This document shows, one piece after another, positions 1 through 11,340 of a DNA stretch of 64,000 nucleotides (positions are counted from its first letter, which is position 1; every line of letters begins with the position of its first letter). A program made the position numbers and the translations under genes. The stretch comes from Peromyscus leucopus (lineage: Eukaryota; Chordata; Mammalia; Rodentia; Cricetidae): NCBI RefSeq assembly GCF_004664715.2, contig NC_051068.1, forward strand, positions 132,452,716-132,516,715, in the 5' to 3' direction. A model generated the notes under the pieces. The model saw only the letters and a program-made list of their open reading frames with translations, had not been told where the DNA came from and searched no databases.

Positions 1-1669
1 AAAAAAGAGCGCTGTACAAAATGCCACTCGATATCCCACATCCTGGAGGTCAGCAGAGACACCCAGCGGCTTCCACTTTTGCTTGTGCTTTGAAAATGCA
101 TAATCTTTCCATGTAAAAAAAAAAGAATTCAACTTTTCAAAGCAAACTGGTATTCCAAGAAGCAAGTTTTCTACACCCAAAATTGCTAGATTTGGATGTG
201 ACTCATTCCCTCTTATGAAACAAGAGTGTCTCTGTGCCTGAAGACCCAGCAAGTATCACCCTAGGAATGCAATTTTGCATCGTAAGTGGAATGGATGGAG
301 TCCTTTATCAACCACATGAATGCTTTTTTTTTCCCCCAAGAAAAAGTGTTGGCAAAGAGTTTATCGGGTGTAGATTTTAAAATTATTAATAGGTCAGAAA
401 CATACCCCTGGGTTAAATTTGTATAAAGCACTTTGTATAAAGCATTCATTAATCTAACAGGAGAAAATCCGACTTCAATGCAAAGAAGATATCCTGGTCT
501 CTACTCTTTGCCTTGTTCCGCGGATGAGGAGAGATGGACAGTGAGGTCTCCATGGCTGAGAACCAACCGGGAGGAAGCTCTTCAGGGCCCTGCAGGAGCT
601 AAAAGCCTGGCTTGCACTGTCTGGTTGTTCTGAATTCTGAAGGCGCACTGTGAGGAAAAGGTTTCCCCATGGTTGACAATCAGCACTCAGAAGTGGTGGC
701 TGATTGTCACTGCAGAGGTGACTCAGCCCAGCTTCTCATGGCCCTGACCAATGCCACCATTGCTTTGTGCCCCCATACACACACACACAACACACACACA
801 CCTCACAGAAACCTACAGGGGAACTCAGGTCTCTAGTAACACTGTCGGGATTTGAAGTTGCCTGCATGTGCCATTTCTGCCTTGTTGAGGGAAAGGAGAG
901 CATTTTTAAAGAACTCCAGCACCAGACACCCAGTTGGCACATCACAGATGTTTGTTGAATTGGGTAGAATAAACTAGAATCTAGAAGGACACATAATTGG
1001 TTCTGCGGCGCTGTCTCTATTAATGAAGCAGCTACGACCTTACCACAGAGATGTGTGCATCAGGACTCAGAGTGACAAGGAGGAGGTGTGCACCGATGCT
1101 TCTCTCTGGCCAGACCCTGTCCTCACAATACCCTTCCCTCTGCTCCAGATGGGCTGGACAGCATCGCTCTGACTCACAGAGATGCTGGAATATTCCCATT
1201 ACTTGACGGTCCTCTGTGGTTCTTAGGGTGTTGGTGGGGGGTTCCACGAATTTCTGTGGAATGAATGAACATACTGATGGTTATTTATCTCAGGGACATT
1301 CAGGCCTCACGAACTGCAGCCTGGGCAGCGCTCTCGGCAACCTCGGGTGTGGGTGCATGGAGACATGGCTATCCAGGCTGTTCAGCCTTCCACCCCTCAG
1401 CGCTCCCTGGGTGGGGCTGACTGTTCAGGTTTGGTGGATCCTCCTCTGACAACCGTCAACCTTCCTTTGTCTGCCAGCTCCATCACAATGAATTGTGGGT
1501 ACAAGAACCTAGTGCTGCTTCTAAGCCTATCTTCAGATCGAGAGCGCATTCACTGTTCTTCGATGTTTCTTTGGGATCATACTTCCTGAATTTGATCCCA
1601 CTCTTGTGTCTCGTCCTCATTTTCCTGAAAGAAAGAAAAAAAAAAGAACTTTAAACCACTGGACACTAC
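1..1669. other. unassigned single-copy-like DNA
   Basis: No SINE, LTR, L1 or convincing exon is visible here. The only simple sequence is a short interrupted CA run at 777-801. Open frames in this stretch are short, lie on both strands and look like chance. Confidence 0.5.
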
Positions 1670-1865
1670 GTTTGTTAGTCAGCTTTGCCCGACTGTAACA
1701 AATCCTCTCGACAAGCAACTGAAAAAGAGGACAGGTTTATTTATTTTGGCCCGTGGTTTCAGGGGTATCAATCTATGGTTGCTTGGCTCTGTTGGTTTGG
1801 GACCGTGGTGATAGGGAACATGTAGCAGCGGGGGACCTGTTGACCTCATGGTACTCAATCCTTCT
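1670..1865 (+). repeat. rodent DNA-transposon-like repeat, fragment
   Basis: The stretch opens with a 'tgttagtcagctttgcccgactgt' style block (shortened here) followed by 'caggtttatttattttggc' and 'tggttgcttggctctgttggtttggg'. This order is typical of a common rodent medium-reiteration family that I believe is hAT-Charlie related. The exact family name is not verified. The right side is truncated. Confidence 0.5.
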
Positions 1866-2065
1866 CTCCCCCTGTCCTCCCTGCCCTGCCACATTTACAG
1901 CCTACTCCTTACCGCATTGTTGATAATGCCAATCACTTGCATTTTTGGCTTTCGATTTGAGACTGGTCTTGTAAGACAGGGAAGTACATTTCCCAAGATT
2001 CCTTACCCCCTAGCTTCAGAACATTACAGCTATTGAGAGAAACATAGAAGGCTGTTGAGAGGAAG

Positions 2066-2660
2066 TGTTAGGTGTGGGGTCACACAATAATGGGGACAGA
2101 CCACCAAAGTCTGTTAAACCTGAAGTGGATTTTATTCCAGAAAAAAAACAAAACAAACAAACAAACAAACCAAAAAAAAAAAAATCACCACGGGGCACAA
2201 AAGCTTATCAGTTAGCTAAGAACACAGCCAGAGTTTGGGATTCTGAGGCTGTGGTATTGGAGGTGGGTTCTGGCCCCCTTTTTATAGCAAGAAGTAAGCA
2301 TTAGGCATGGACAAAAGAACTTCTACAATTCTGAAGTTAAACTTTTAGAGACAAATTGCTTTTTAGGTTTTACAATTTTCCATTAACAAGGTTTTAGAGG
2401 GTTTCAGCTAAATGATGTTTATATGTCCCTGCAGCCCTTCCTGACATAGGTAATTGACATTTGCCCAAACCTGCAACTTTTTCTGACATGGCTGGGTTCC
2501 CATAGGGAGAGGAATACGAAACAAGGCAAAGCAGGTTGTCACACAGAACACATTAAAAGTGAACTTTGGTTTCGGTAGTGACTGGTAGGGGTTTATCGAG
2601 AATAACTAATCCCAGGGCTACAGAGGGCAATCTTTAGTACTTGTTTATAAACAATGTGCT
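2066..2660 (-). mobile_element. probable ERV solo LTR, minus strand
   Basis: On the minus strand the order is TATA box (TATAAAAAGG, 2278-2287), then a polyadenylation signal (AATAAA, 2131-2136), then a terminal ...ACACCTAACA at 2066. TG...CA termini with an internal TATA box and AATAAA are LTR hallmarks. An A/CAAA-rich tract at 2140-2182 lies between the TATA box and AATAAA. I could not find the right-hand boundary or a target duplication, so the end at 2660 is a guess. No internal retroviral coding sequence adjoins it. Confidence 0.5.
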
Positions 2661-3105
2661 TACTCCAGCATACTTTAAAATAGTCTCTGATTACTTACAA
2701 TACCTAATACAATACAAGTGCTATCTACATAGCTGTTAGAGCATCTTGACTAGAGAGTTATGAGGAAAATGTCTATATGTATTCAATGTAAATGAAATTT
2801 GTTTGTCAATATTTTTATTTGAAGTTGTTTGGATCCATGCAGAACCCACAGAAGTAGAGTGTAGACATACTCTTTGCAGACTGAATATTAATTTCTATTC
2901 CTTTGGAGCAGTCACATGGAATATTCTAGGCATAGGAGACTGGAGAGCTCCTTTGCTGATCACTTGCTTTTCTTCTAACCCTGACTAACACTCACTCAGT
3001 GCCGGGCCATTGAAGTCATTTACTCCTCAGCCATGGATGCCAATTTGAACTCAAAGGAGCTAGAAGATGGCTCATGGCAGCAGATTTCTGTTGACAAGAC
3101 TCAGT
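2661..3105. other. unassigned DNA
   Basis: AT-rich sequence with no family I recognise. A 61-codon open frame at 2803-2988 has no splice context or coding signature and is taken as chance. Confidence 0.4.
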
Positions 3106-3215
3106 GGGAAAGGTATGGTCTTTGGAGCCAGACACCCCAAAATTCAAATCCCAGATTTACATGTCCTGAGTTTGAGGAAATTGCTTCTTTAGATAAATCT
3201 TAGGTTTTTTTCAAT
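3106..3215 (+). repeat. MIR SINE relic
   Basis: The order 'tggtctttggagccagac', 'aaattcaaatcccag', 'gaggaaattgcttct' follows the MIR consensus (loss of the sample 'ggagtcagactgcc...ttcaaatcccag...' core). Ancient mammalian tRNA-derived SINE, strongly diverged. Confidence 0.5.
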
Positions 3216-5807
3216 ATCAAACAGAGAGGAAGAATCCCATTTTGCACTGTGTTGAATGCAATAGATGACGGGCACCTGGTACCTCACGAATGAGAACGGC
3301 TGTGGTCACACGTGCTGGCCTAGCGTGTCCTGAGCGTGAGAATTTGGAAAGGCCCATCTTAGTTGTAGGAAATAGGGCTGTGGTTGTCAGCTCATAGCCA
3401 TGAGGTAACTCAAAGGAGGGAAAGAAAAAAATCCTCAAGCGGGAAGAATCACGTTTGCTTTGTAAAATAAACCATTACTGACTCACCCTGCCCACATCTG
3501 TACTGGTAGCAATTGGAAGCATTTAGTTCTTACATTCTTTTTTTTTTTTTAATACTGTTGCAAAGCAGTTGTGTTTCTTTTCTTGTCTAGTACATTTCAT
3601 AAAGTGTTCACAATTCTAAATCAGAACAGCTATTGCTATACGTAAGATAAAGTATGATTTTAAAAGTAAATAATGTAAATAAATAAACCAGAGCAGCATC
3701 TAACAGACCACACAGGAATGTCACCTAACTAACTCTGCATCTTGTGACATAGTAGACATACACTCAGTGCTTGTTTCCAAAATCTTATTACCCTGTCTAG
3801 TAATTAAATGAGAGAATACGTGTCTCAATTTTAAGTAAAATAATTTGTCCTATATTGCCTTCCTTTGCATATTAACTAAATAAAATAACACATAAAATGT
3901 TTTACAGACTTAGTTTTTAAGTGAAAATGCTTTTTAGTTAGGCATCTGGCACAGGTGAAACCAGACAATAATATATAAGATTTTATTAGTCTTAAGACTT
4001 TGACCCAATAGCTGTATGAGTATATTGTGAGTTTAAATTTAAATTTTAAAAATAATAACTAATTCTTATTGTATAATTTGAATGAAGTGAGGAAATGTGT
4101 GAAAAATTGGAAGTCCCCTTCTTTCCCCCCTAATTCTCTCCTGTCCACAGCTGTCAGCCATTCTCTATCCTCCTAGATCATTGTCTGCGTACATTCGTAT
4201 TCCTACACACCTGGAACCTGCATGGGTATTAGCTCCCTGTTTATTATATAATTACGTAAATGAGACTCAAGAGTATAGTCTGAAGATACAGTTTTTTGTT
4301 GTTTGTTTTTTCTTTGTTTTCAGTGTTCTAGAAGGTGCTGTGTTCTATGCTGACTTACTCCCCTCATCTTTTAAAAAATACTGGCCCTGCTGTGGGTTTT
4401 GAGTGGCTTCCTCCAGGCAGCAGGAGTCCTGGGTACAGAGTTTAGGGCTCTGAGGCACCCTGGGCTTCACTGCCAGTGGGTGTCCTCTCAGAGTGTCAGC
4501 AGGGCTCTTAAGGTAGCTGTCCCCAGCTGTCTCCTAGGGAAACCCAGGGCTGACAGAGACAAGCCAGCACTTACAGAGCGAAGATGCCAGATCTCCTGAG
4601 ACCTTGTCTTCCCCTCCGCCATCCCCACAGTATGGAAGGTGGCCTCGTGCTAAGGTTGGCCCTTCAAGACCACAAAAGCAGCTCTCATTTATTTCCAGAC
4701 GTGCTTGGAAATAACTTAAGAGATCCTTTAAGGAACCTAATAAATTTGTTTCTACAAAAGTCAGATTCCTTAAGTGAGTTCTCTAGGTTTATCCATCAGG
4801 CCTATCTATTACAAATAGGATAAAAAAAAAAAAGTCAAGATTTGAAATGTTTAACTTTCGTAGCACAAAGAACTGGGTCAATATTGAATGGTGCTGATGG
4901 AAATTGGTGACCTTGAGGGAGTCAACAGGTGTTTTCCATTATGCATTGTAGACTAAATTCTAGCTTGATCAAACTCTACACTTGAGGACGTGACATCAAG
5001 GCTGTGCTCCAACTTGAGCTCTGTTGGAAGGACCTGATTTAAGATAAGAAAGTATACTGTTGATTTTATTTAACAATTTTGTTGAATATTTTTTTAGCAT
5101 TTTTAAACCAGGGGATGGGGGGAAGGAAAGCCAATGACAACTTGAATTGAAATTTTGCGAAGTCTAACATCCAGAAACACAGCTGGGAAACATGAAAAGG
5201 GATCCTGCATCCGAAGCCACCTCTCAGAGGGCTGACTGGTACAGATCTAAAAGGCTCATGAGGGAGCAGCCCAGAGCAGAGGGCTAGCAAAGAACAGCAC
5301 TGAGAGAAAGCCTCAGCCCTCACCAAACAGAGAGGTTTGCCATGGAGGGCAACTGAGGGCCTCGATTAGCAGCTGGGGAGGTCTCTCCTGCTCCTGCCCA
5401 TTGAAAGCAGATGGCAGAGGCTGGTGAGCCTTGGTGTAGGGCACCGCTGAGTTATCAGAACGAAGACTGGCAAATAGCCAGACACAATGTATTTTAAAGA
5501 CCTAGTAGTTGAACAGACAGCACATAGGGCAATTCATTCTGAAGCAGCTCCTGATGAGAACAGTGAGGGCTCAGGACCTGTCATTTCTTAGAACAGATGT
5601 CATAAGTCTGCTAATCATTCTGATTTCCTCCCTGGTGTGGAGGTCTTTTCAGATTAGCACCTCGAAAGTGTCTGAGTGGTCACCTGAGTACCCCCAGTGT
5701 CCATGCTCAAGGTGGAGGTAAGCCAGTCCATGCTCAGAAACACCTTAGTTCACTAGTGTGCACTCCAATTTTTCCTCTTGCTCTATTTTGATTTTTTTAA
5801 GACACTT
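3216..5807. other. unassigned DNA, AT-rich in the first half
   Basis: A poly-T tract lies at 3538-3551 and AT-rich sequence runs from about 3590 to 4100. The short open frames at 4181-4402, 4399-4599 and 5066-5326 have no coding support. No rodent SINE is seen until 5808. Confidence 0.4.
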
Positions 5808-5940
5808 TTCTTTTTGGAGGCAAGGATTCATGTATCCGAGGCTAGTTTCTAACTCATTATGTAACTAAGCCTGGCCTTTAACTCCTGACCTCTACCTCTT
5901 AAGTGTCAGGATTTCAAGTATGCACCTTCATACCCAGCTT
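5808..5940 (-). repeat. B1-type SINE, diverged
   Basis: Reads as the reverse complement of a B1: 'ggaggcaaggattcatgta', then 'ggctagtttctaactcatta', 'ctggcctttaactcctgacc', and the inverted 5' end 'catacccagct'. The 7SL-derived order is preserved but heavily mutated, which suggests an old copy. A (CAAA)n run at 5994-6015 lies just downstream. Confidence 0.7.
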
Positions 5941-6126
5941 TCTTTACTTTTAAAACTTTAAATAAAGTCTCTTCCCCAACATAATTATTCCTTAAAAAAA
6001 CAAACAAACAAACAAAAGAAAGACGTTAACTGATGGTCTCCTCTGTTCCTTTGTCCCTCTGTCCCTCCCTCCTTGAGTACAAACATCACCTCATCACTAA
6101 TGTGCACCTTCAGCAGTTAGAAGAGG

Positions 6127-6176
6127 CCTTGATATACAGCAGATGCTCAATATATACTTGTTGAGTGCCTGAATAT
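6127..6176 (+). repeat. MIR/L2-type 3' tail
   Basis: The segment 'agatgctcaatatatacttg' followed by 'ttgagtgcctgaat' resembles the shared MIR/L2 3' terminus. Only about 50 bp remain. Confidence 0.35.
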
Positions 6177-6414
6177 GGAGATGACAATCCTGGTTTTATA
6201 TTTTAGATATCAAAAAGTGCATCACAGAACCATAGTTTTTAAAGCTCCAAGATCAGACTCTGGATGATAGCCCAGCCGCCCGCCCCCACCCCCCCTCTCT
6301 TATACCTGCAGTCTATGCTTGTTAAAGCACAGGCCAGTGTTCAACCAGCTCATCCTGGAGACTTCAAGTTGGGTGACTTTGCTCAACTGGAACGTGGCTG
6401 ACCTACTATTGGCA

Positions 6415-6785
6415 AAATTATTAAGGCCGCTCCACATAGTTAAAAGGAAGATTTATTTAGTGGGTAACTTACAAATGAAGGGATAGGTAGGTCGTGGGGT
6501 CTGGGGAAGGTGTATCGCAGTCGAGCGGTGTTCTCTGGAGCTCTGCTCGGTCAACCTCCACCGTCCAGGGTCGCGGAACAGAGAGAGTGCTGGAATTGGA
6601 AGCAAGGGGCATGTTCCCAGGACTCATCCCAGCTCGATATGTCCTTCCCAAGGGCATCTCTACACTCTCATGGGCCTGAGGAAGCTGTGCTGACAGCTTT
6701 TTCCAGTCCACCAACTCTAGTCTTTCAGGATGTGGAGAATGAGCCAAAGTTTATTTCTAAAACCTCCTTTTGTGTAAGTCTATAG
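6415..6785. repeat. probable rodent LTR-type repeat
   Basis: The text 'ccacatagttaaaaggaaga' followed by 'tttatttagtgggtaactta', later 'aggatgtggagaatgagcc' and 'aaagtttatttctaaaacct', matches my memory of a rodent LTR-like medium-reiteration family. No termini or target duplication were resolved. The paired open frames on both strands (6469-6785) are a by-product of GC-richer repeat sequence. Confidence 0.35.
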
Positions 6786-6993
6786 GAAAAACGCATTACT
6801 CTTTGACATGTTACTACCTCAATCAAGTCTGGCTGTGGCCTGAGAATCATTGTGTCTCACTGATAGATTGGATGCACATGCACCTGCAGAGAGTTTTTGA
6901 GTGCTCATTCAAGTGAAGGAGTGGACATGGCTCCTGTCTGATCTACTGGGCGGCTGATCCTCCCTCAGTAGTTTAGGTCTTCAGGGGGTGTCC

Positions 6994-7307
6994 TGTAGAG
7001 AGCTGCGTGCAGCTGCGTCTCAAAGATGGCGCTGGCTTCCGCCTTCTACCCTCCCGACGGTGAGTGCTCTCTGTGATAAACAACTCCTTATTTGGCTAAG
7101 GCTAGGGATTTGGCTTGCTTCCGCGCACCTGGACCTATCCGCAGTACCCACGTGGCAGATTGGGGTTGGCTGCCAGAAGCTATTTAGGTTGTGGGTTGGC
7201 TTTCCCCCGGGGTCAGAAGTCAGAAGATTGTTTCAAGGTTTCTGAATAAACTGCTTGGAGAAGAGCCTGGTGTTGCGTCTTCCTTGCTGGTTGAGGTGGA
7301 CGCGACA
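6994..7307 (+). mobile_element. ERVK/IAP-like solo LTR with 6-bp target duplication
   Basis: This 314-bp element starts TGTAGAGAGCTGCG and ends GACGCGACA. It is bracketed by a perfect 6-bp duplication, GTGTCC, at 6988-6993 and 7308-7313. It contains 'caaagatggcgctggcttcc', a motif near the start of IAP-type LTRs, and an AATAAA signal near 7244-7250. It has no internal retroviral sequence, so it is a solo LTR formed by LTR-LTR recombination. Orientation is set by the AATAAA near the right end. Confidence 0.8.
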
Positions 7308-8114
7308 GTGTCCGTTTATCCCTTCTCTAAATACTAGTTTAATGTTCTATTTCCCACATCTGCCACCTCCTCACATAAGCAGCTTCCTGAAATCATGGAT
7401 TCATTCTCCCAAACAGTGTCCTTCCAGGGAAGAAGATTAAGGTGACTTACTGACCAAACATGCTGCTCCCTGGCAATTTATTGTTGCCTGTAAATTAGTG
7501 AGTTGCCCTTTGAGCCTGACACAAGGCAATGAGTAGTGAAGAAGTCACATAGCTTCAGAGAGATGAGGCCCAAAGTCAGTTGACATTCTGTTCTGTGAAG
7601 GTCATTACTCCATTCCCAATGCCACGGCCTCTCTGTGTGAGGTTTCTGCCTTTAGAAACTCTTGGCTCCTTGTGCAGTGGGCCCAGCCCATCGATTTCAT
7701 TGTCCCTTGGTTTGGGACCAGCCCATGATTTATCTATGGATTAGCTCTATCTTTGAACATGAACAGAAGAATTAATAAGAGACCAGAGAGAAAAGCCTGT
7801 CTGGAGAGTCCATGCTCCCTTATCACCTCTTTGAACAATGTACCTGTAAGACCTCAGCCAGGAAGCCTATGAAGGCCATGGTGTGAGCCCATCAAGTGGA
7901 GGGTGGCAGCTGGAGGCTCTCCGAGGCAGAATCTATCCGCACCATCTTCAGGATGGTGAGGTCCCTGAAAAAGGTGCAGAGATGCAGAATTGCTCACATA
8001 TTGGAGACATTGATCAGAGTTGACCCTGTTCCACTGACCACACGTTGCATGACTTTCTTCACTAACCTGGAATTCTGCAATAACAATCGGTTTCTTTATA
8101 TAACTCAGTGTGCG
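7308..8114. other. unassigned DNA
   Basis: Nothing recognisable beyond the right-hand target duplication of the LTR. The plus-strand frame at 7896-8135 shows no family resemblance. Confidence 0.4.
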
Positions 8115-8425
8115 ATATCCCGCTCAGAAATATAATGTCATCTGTGACTTAAAATTTCCTGTTGTCCACATTTCAAAAAAGTAAAAAGAAAAAAATGAAA
8201 TGAATTTTGAGTACATGTTTTACTTAATCCAGTATTTCAAAACATTGTTTTTTCAATATGGGATTGATCTAAAATTATTAATGAGATGTTTGGCATTGAT
8301 TTTTTGCTTTTGGTAGCAAGTCTTCAAACTCAATACATGATGTATACTGGCAGAACATCTGGGTTTGGGACAGCCCATTCCACATTCTCTGCAGCCATGT
8401 GTTGCCGGTATGAGACATCGTATCC
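8115..8425 (+). repeat. ancient mammalian interspersed repeat
   Basis: The succession 'gtccacatttcaaaaaagta', 'ttaatccagtatttcaaaac', 'taaaattattaatgagatgt' and 'agcaagtcttcaaactcaat' matches an old repeat shared by placental mammals, whose name I cannot fix. It explains part of the overlapping open frames on both strands at 8286-8686, which should therefore not be read as genes. Confidence 0.45.
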
Positions 8426-9089
8426 CACAGTCTCCCCAATGTTCTCAGTGGGGCCTCCTATGTTCAAGTGCAGCATCAGCTTCTGTCTTACATTGCTCCT
8501 GCTTCTGAGAAGATCCAGGATAATCGCTTCAGATGAAAACTTTAAATATGACCTCCAGGTGCTCTCCGTGTCACCACCATGAGATTGTGAAGTATCTGAT
8601 GAACTGAACTCCATCATGGCTTCCATAGGACTACAGCTCAAAGCTATGAATCTGCTGGACAGAGCAGGAATGAAGTCTGTGGCCATGGGACTGACCTATC
8701 ATGGGGCTCTAATCTGAATGTCCTGGAGGTGAGAACAGGTAACTGGACATGCTGCATGGTTCCTGGGGCCCGTGGCTATGGGTTTGGACTTAGGTGAATG
8801 CACAGGTGTCAGTCTGTACTTAGAACTGATTAGATGAGTTGCTACCATAGGAGAAACAAAAAATCTGTCACACAACTAACCTTGAAGGAAAAGAAACATA
8901 GATATGAGGGACAGAGTTACTGCTTTGGTAAATATTCTTATTTTAAATGACATAATATACTATAAATGTAGTGAATTCTGACTAGGTATACATAAAGCTG
9001 AGATATATTTTTAAGAATATAGAACAATATAACACATTGTAAACTACCTCTTAGAAATAGGTAAAATACTTAAAGTTTATTAAAGGCTA
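8426..9089. other. unassigned DNA
   Basis: Contains the right part of an open frame on each strand (plus 8286-8582, minus 8330-8686). Neither has splice sites, a start context or a protein I recognise. From 8940 the sequence is AT-rich. Confidence 0.4.
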
Positions 9090-9392
9090 TTTATTAGTTA
9101 CTTTTCTTTTTACTGTGATAAAATACCATGACCAGAAGCAACTTATGGAAGAGAGTTTATTTTGTCCTGTGGTTCCAGAAGGGAGTCTATAATGGTGGGG
9201 AAGACATGGCAGCATGCAGCTAGAGCAGGAAGATGAGAGATAACATCTTCTACCACAGAGGAACAGAGAGAATTGGGGTGATGTTATAAACTCTCAAAGA
9301 TGTACTTTCTCCAGCAAGGCTCCACCTCATAAAGGCTCTGTAGCCTCCCAAACATCTCCAAACTCAGCACTCTTGCCTCTGGTATACAGAGA
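9090..9392 (+). repeat. rodent DNA-transposon-like repeat
   Basis: Starts with 'actgtgataaaataccatg' and continues with 'agtttattttgtcctgtggt', 'gaagacatggcagcatgcag', 'tataaactctcaaagatgta' and 'tctccagcaaggctccacct'. This is a familiar rodent repeat order, near full length, probably a non-autonomous hAT-Charlie relative (name unverified). Confidence 0.65.
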
Positions 9393-9394
9393 GA

Positions 9395-9545
9395 ACAGCA
9401 TTAGATGGAGTTTCCAGATTAGGAATCTTGACACTAGAGTCAAGTCCCCCATCTAGCACCAAACAGCTGTGTGACCTTAGAGAGTCAGCACAATGATTTC
9501 CCCAGATGTTGCATTCATGGATACATTGGCCTAATTCTCTTTCAC
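9395..9545 (+). repeat. MIR SINE relic
   Basis: The core 'aaacagctgtgtgaccttag' followed by 'agagtcagcacaatgatttc' matches the MIR core 'agctgtgtgaccttgggcaagtca'. An old tRNA-derived SINE. Confidence 0.6.
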
Positions 9546-9751
9546 TGTCTTCTACCCACGAGCCTTGGTTTCATCATGAATATTTGTGTCTAGAAACACC
9601 TTTACTTCATTCTGTGTCACATATCTGAAAGTCTCCTAGCAAATGATTGACACATAGTTTTGAATAGTTTTCATCTCTGTAGGTAGAAGTTTCTGTGTCT
9701 ACCTAGCAACTCCCAAATACCAGGCAGATGCTTCTTAAGTAATTGACTGAG

Positions 9752-10059
9752 GGGTGTAATATTACTTATAAATGCTCAGCCAGTAGCTCAGGCTTATTAC
9801 TAACTCGTTCTTACACTTAAATTAACCCATAATTTGTTTCTATGTTTAGCCACGTGGCTTGGTACCTTTTTTCAGTGAGGCATTCTCATCTTGCTTCCTC
9901 TGCATCAGGCTGGCAACTCCTGACTCCTCCCTTCCTCTTCCCAGCTTTCTTAGTTTGGTCACCCTGCATATACTTCCTGCCTGGCTACTGGCCAATCAGC
10001 ACTTTATTAAACCAATTCAAGTGATAAATCTTTACAGTGTACAAGAGGATTATTCCACA
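9752..10059 (-). mobile_element. cricetid-type LTR-like element
   Basis: Read on the minus strand it begins TGTGGAATAATCCTC, passes 'ttggtttaataaagtgctga', 'ttggccagtagccaggcagg', and 'aagccacgtggctaaacata', and ends near 'gagcatttataagtaatatt'. Related copies lie at 17862-18179 (minus), 25839-26215 (plus) and 46935-47324 (minus). I assign LTR class from the TG...CA ends and the 6-bp duplication seen in the 46935 copy. The plus-strand open frames here are translations of this repeat. Confidence 0.55.
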
Positions 10060-10101
10060 GCACATCTCTACTCAGATATTCTCTGGAGTTGGTATCTACG
10101 G

Positions 10102-10555
10102 TGATATTTTATTTGTACTCAAATGTGATTTTATTTGTATGTTAATAAATAAAGTTGCCTGGGGGTCAGAGCTAATAGTAAGCCATAGCGGAGCTGGGTG
10201 TTTGTGGTGCACGCCTTTAATCCCAGCACTTGGTAGGCAGAGCTAGGTAGATCTCTGTGTGGTCAAGGATATAGCCAGCATGGGGACACATGCCTTTAAC
10301 CTCACTACCAACCTTAGAAGACCTGGAGATCTGTACAGACAGGCAGTGACGAGGCGGTCATGTGGTTGGATTTACAATCAATGAGAAGGCAGAACAGAAA
10401 GTCTATATAAAGACAAACACACAGGAAGTAGGTCTCTCTTGGCTGAAGAGGATCGCTGAAGCAGGAAGGGTAAGGCTCTTAGCTCTGACCTCTTGGGCTT
10501 TTATCTTTACATTGGCTCTATGTTTCTTATTTAATAAGACGGTTACTTCTACAGG
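10102..10555 (+). mobile_element. cricetid-type LTR-like element with embedded B1-like tract
   Basis: Begins 'tgatattttatttgtactca', then 'ttaataaataaagttgcctg', includes a B1-like 'cgcctttaatcccagcactt', has a TATA-like 'gtctatataaagacaaacac' near 10400, and ends 'atttaataagacggttactt' with 'ctaca'. The TATA box and the TG...CA shape suggest an LTR that has absorbed B1 sequence. It lies 42 bp from an oppositely oriented LTR-like element. No clean target duplication was found. Confidence 0.55.
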
Positions 10556-10769
10556 TGTCCCTGCTGAAGTGAGACTGGTGGTTACACTGGTGAATAGTTT
10601 AGTTCAAGAAGGATGGCAACATGCAGTGAGAGAGGGAGGTGTCCATGGTTGAGCAGAAGCCGAGAGCTCCTGCCTGGATACTTACTCAATTGACCTCTGA
10701 TGAGAATCCACTACTTGCTCCAAGCATTGTGCAAAGTGGTGGCCAGAGCTCACATCAGGGGATTCTCTG
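10556..10769. other. unassigned spacer
   Basis: Short spacer between the LTR-like element and the split MIR. The start 'tgtccctgctgaagtgagac' has no assignment. Confidence 0.35.
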
Positions 10770-10904
10770 ACCACAGGATTGGGACTGGTCATAAAGGGCA
10801 GACTTGCAGCAAAAGAAAGTCCTATGTTCAAGTCATGAAAGTGTTACTCCTCTGTGACCATGGGCATGACATTCATCTACTCAGAGTTTCTACTCTTTCA
10901 TTTT
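10770..10904 (+). repeat. MIR relic, left half (split by L1)
   Basis: The text 'cctctgtgaccatgggcatg' followed by 'tcagagtttctactctttca' follows the MIR order (tgtgaccttgggcaagtcac, then cagtttcctcatctg). The last 15 bases, 10890-10904, are the left copy of the L1 target duplication. The MIR resumes at 13334. Confidence 0.5.
10890..10904. repeat. L1 target-site duplication, left copy
   Basis: CTACTCTTTCATTTT. The partner at 13334-13348 reads CTACTCTTCCATTTT, one mismatch in 15. It is followed at once by the L1 poly-T, as expected for a minus-strand L1. Confidence 0.8.
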
Positions 10905-11340
10905 TTTTTATTATTAATTTTTTAAAATTTATTTTACATACCTGCCACAGTTTCCCCTCCCTCCTCTCCTCTCATTCTCTTCCCCAACCTCCTTTCTACC
11001 CCACCCCACCCCCATCCACTCCTCAGAAAGGGTAAGGCCTCCCATGGGAGTCAACAAAACATGACACATCAAGTTGAGGCAGGGCCAACCTCTACTTCCC
11101 TGCATCAAGGCTGAGTGAGGCATTCCACCATAGGCAACAGGTTCCAAAAAAAGCCAGCTCATGTGCCAGGAACAGATCCTGGTCCCCCTGCTAGGGGCCC
11201 CACAAACAGACCAACCTACACAACTGTCACCTACATGCAGAGGGCCTAGGTTGGTCCCATGCAGGCTTCCTAGCTGTCAGTCTAGAGTATGTGAGATCCC
11301 ACAAACTTGGTTCAGTTTTTTTTTCTGGGTTTCCCTACAG

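Noticed and set aside
8286..8686. 98-codon plus and 118-codon minus frames facing each other, possibly a pseudogene
   Set aside because: Part lies in an ancient repeat, neither strand gives a recognisable protein, and there are no splice sites.
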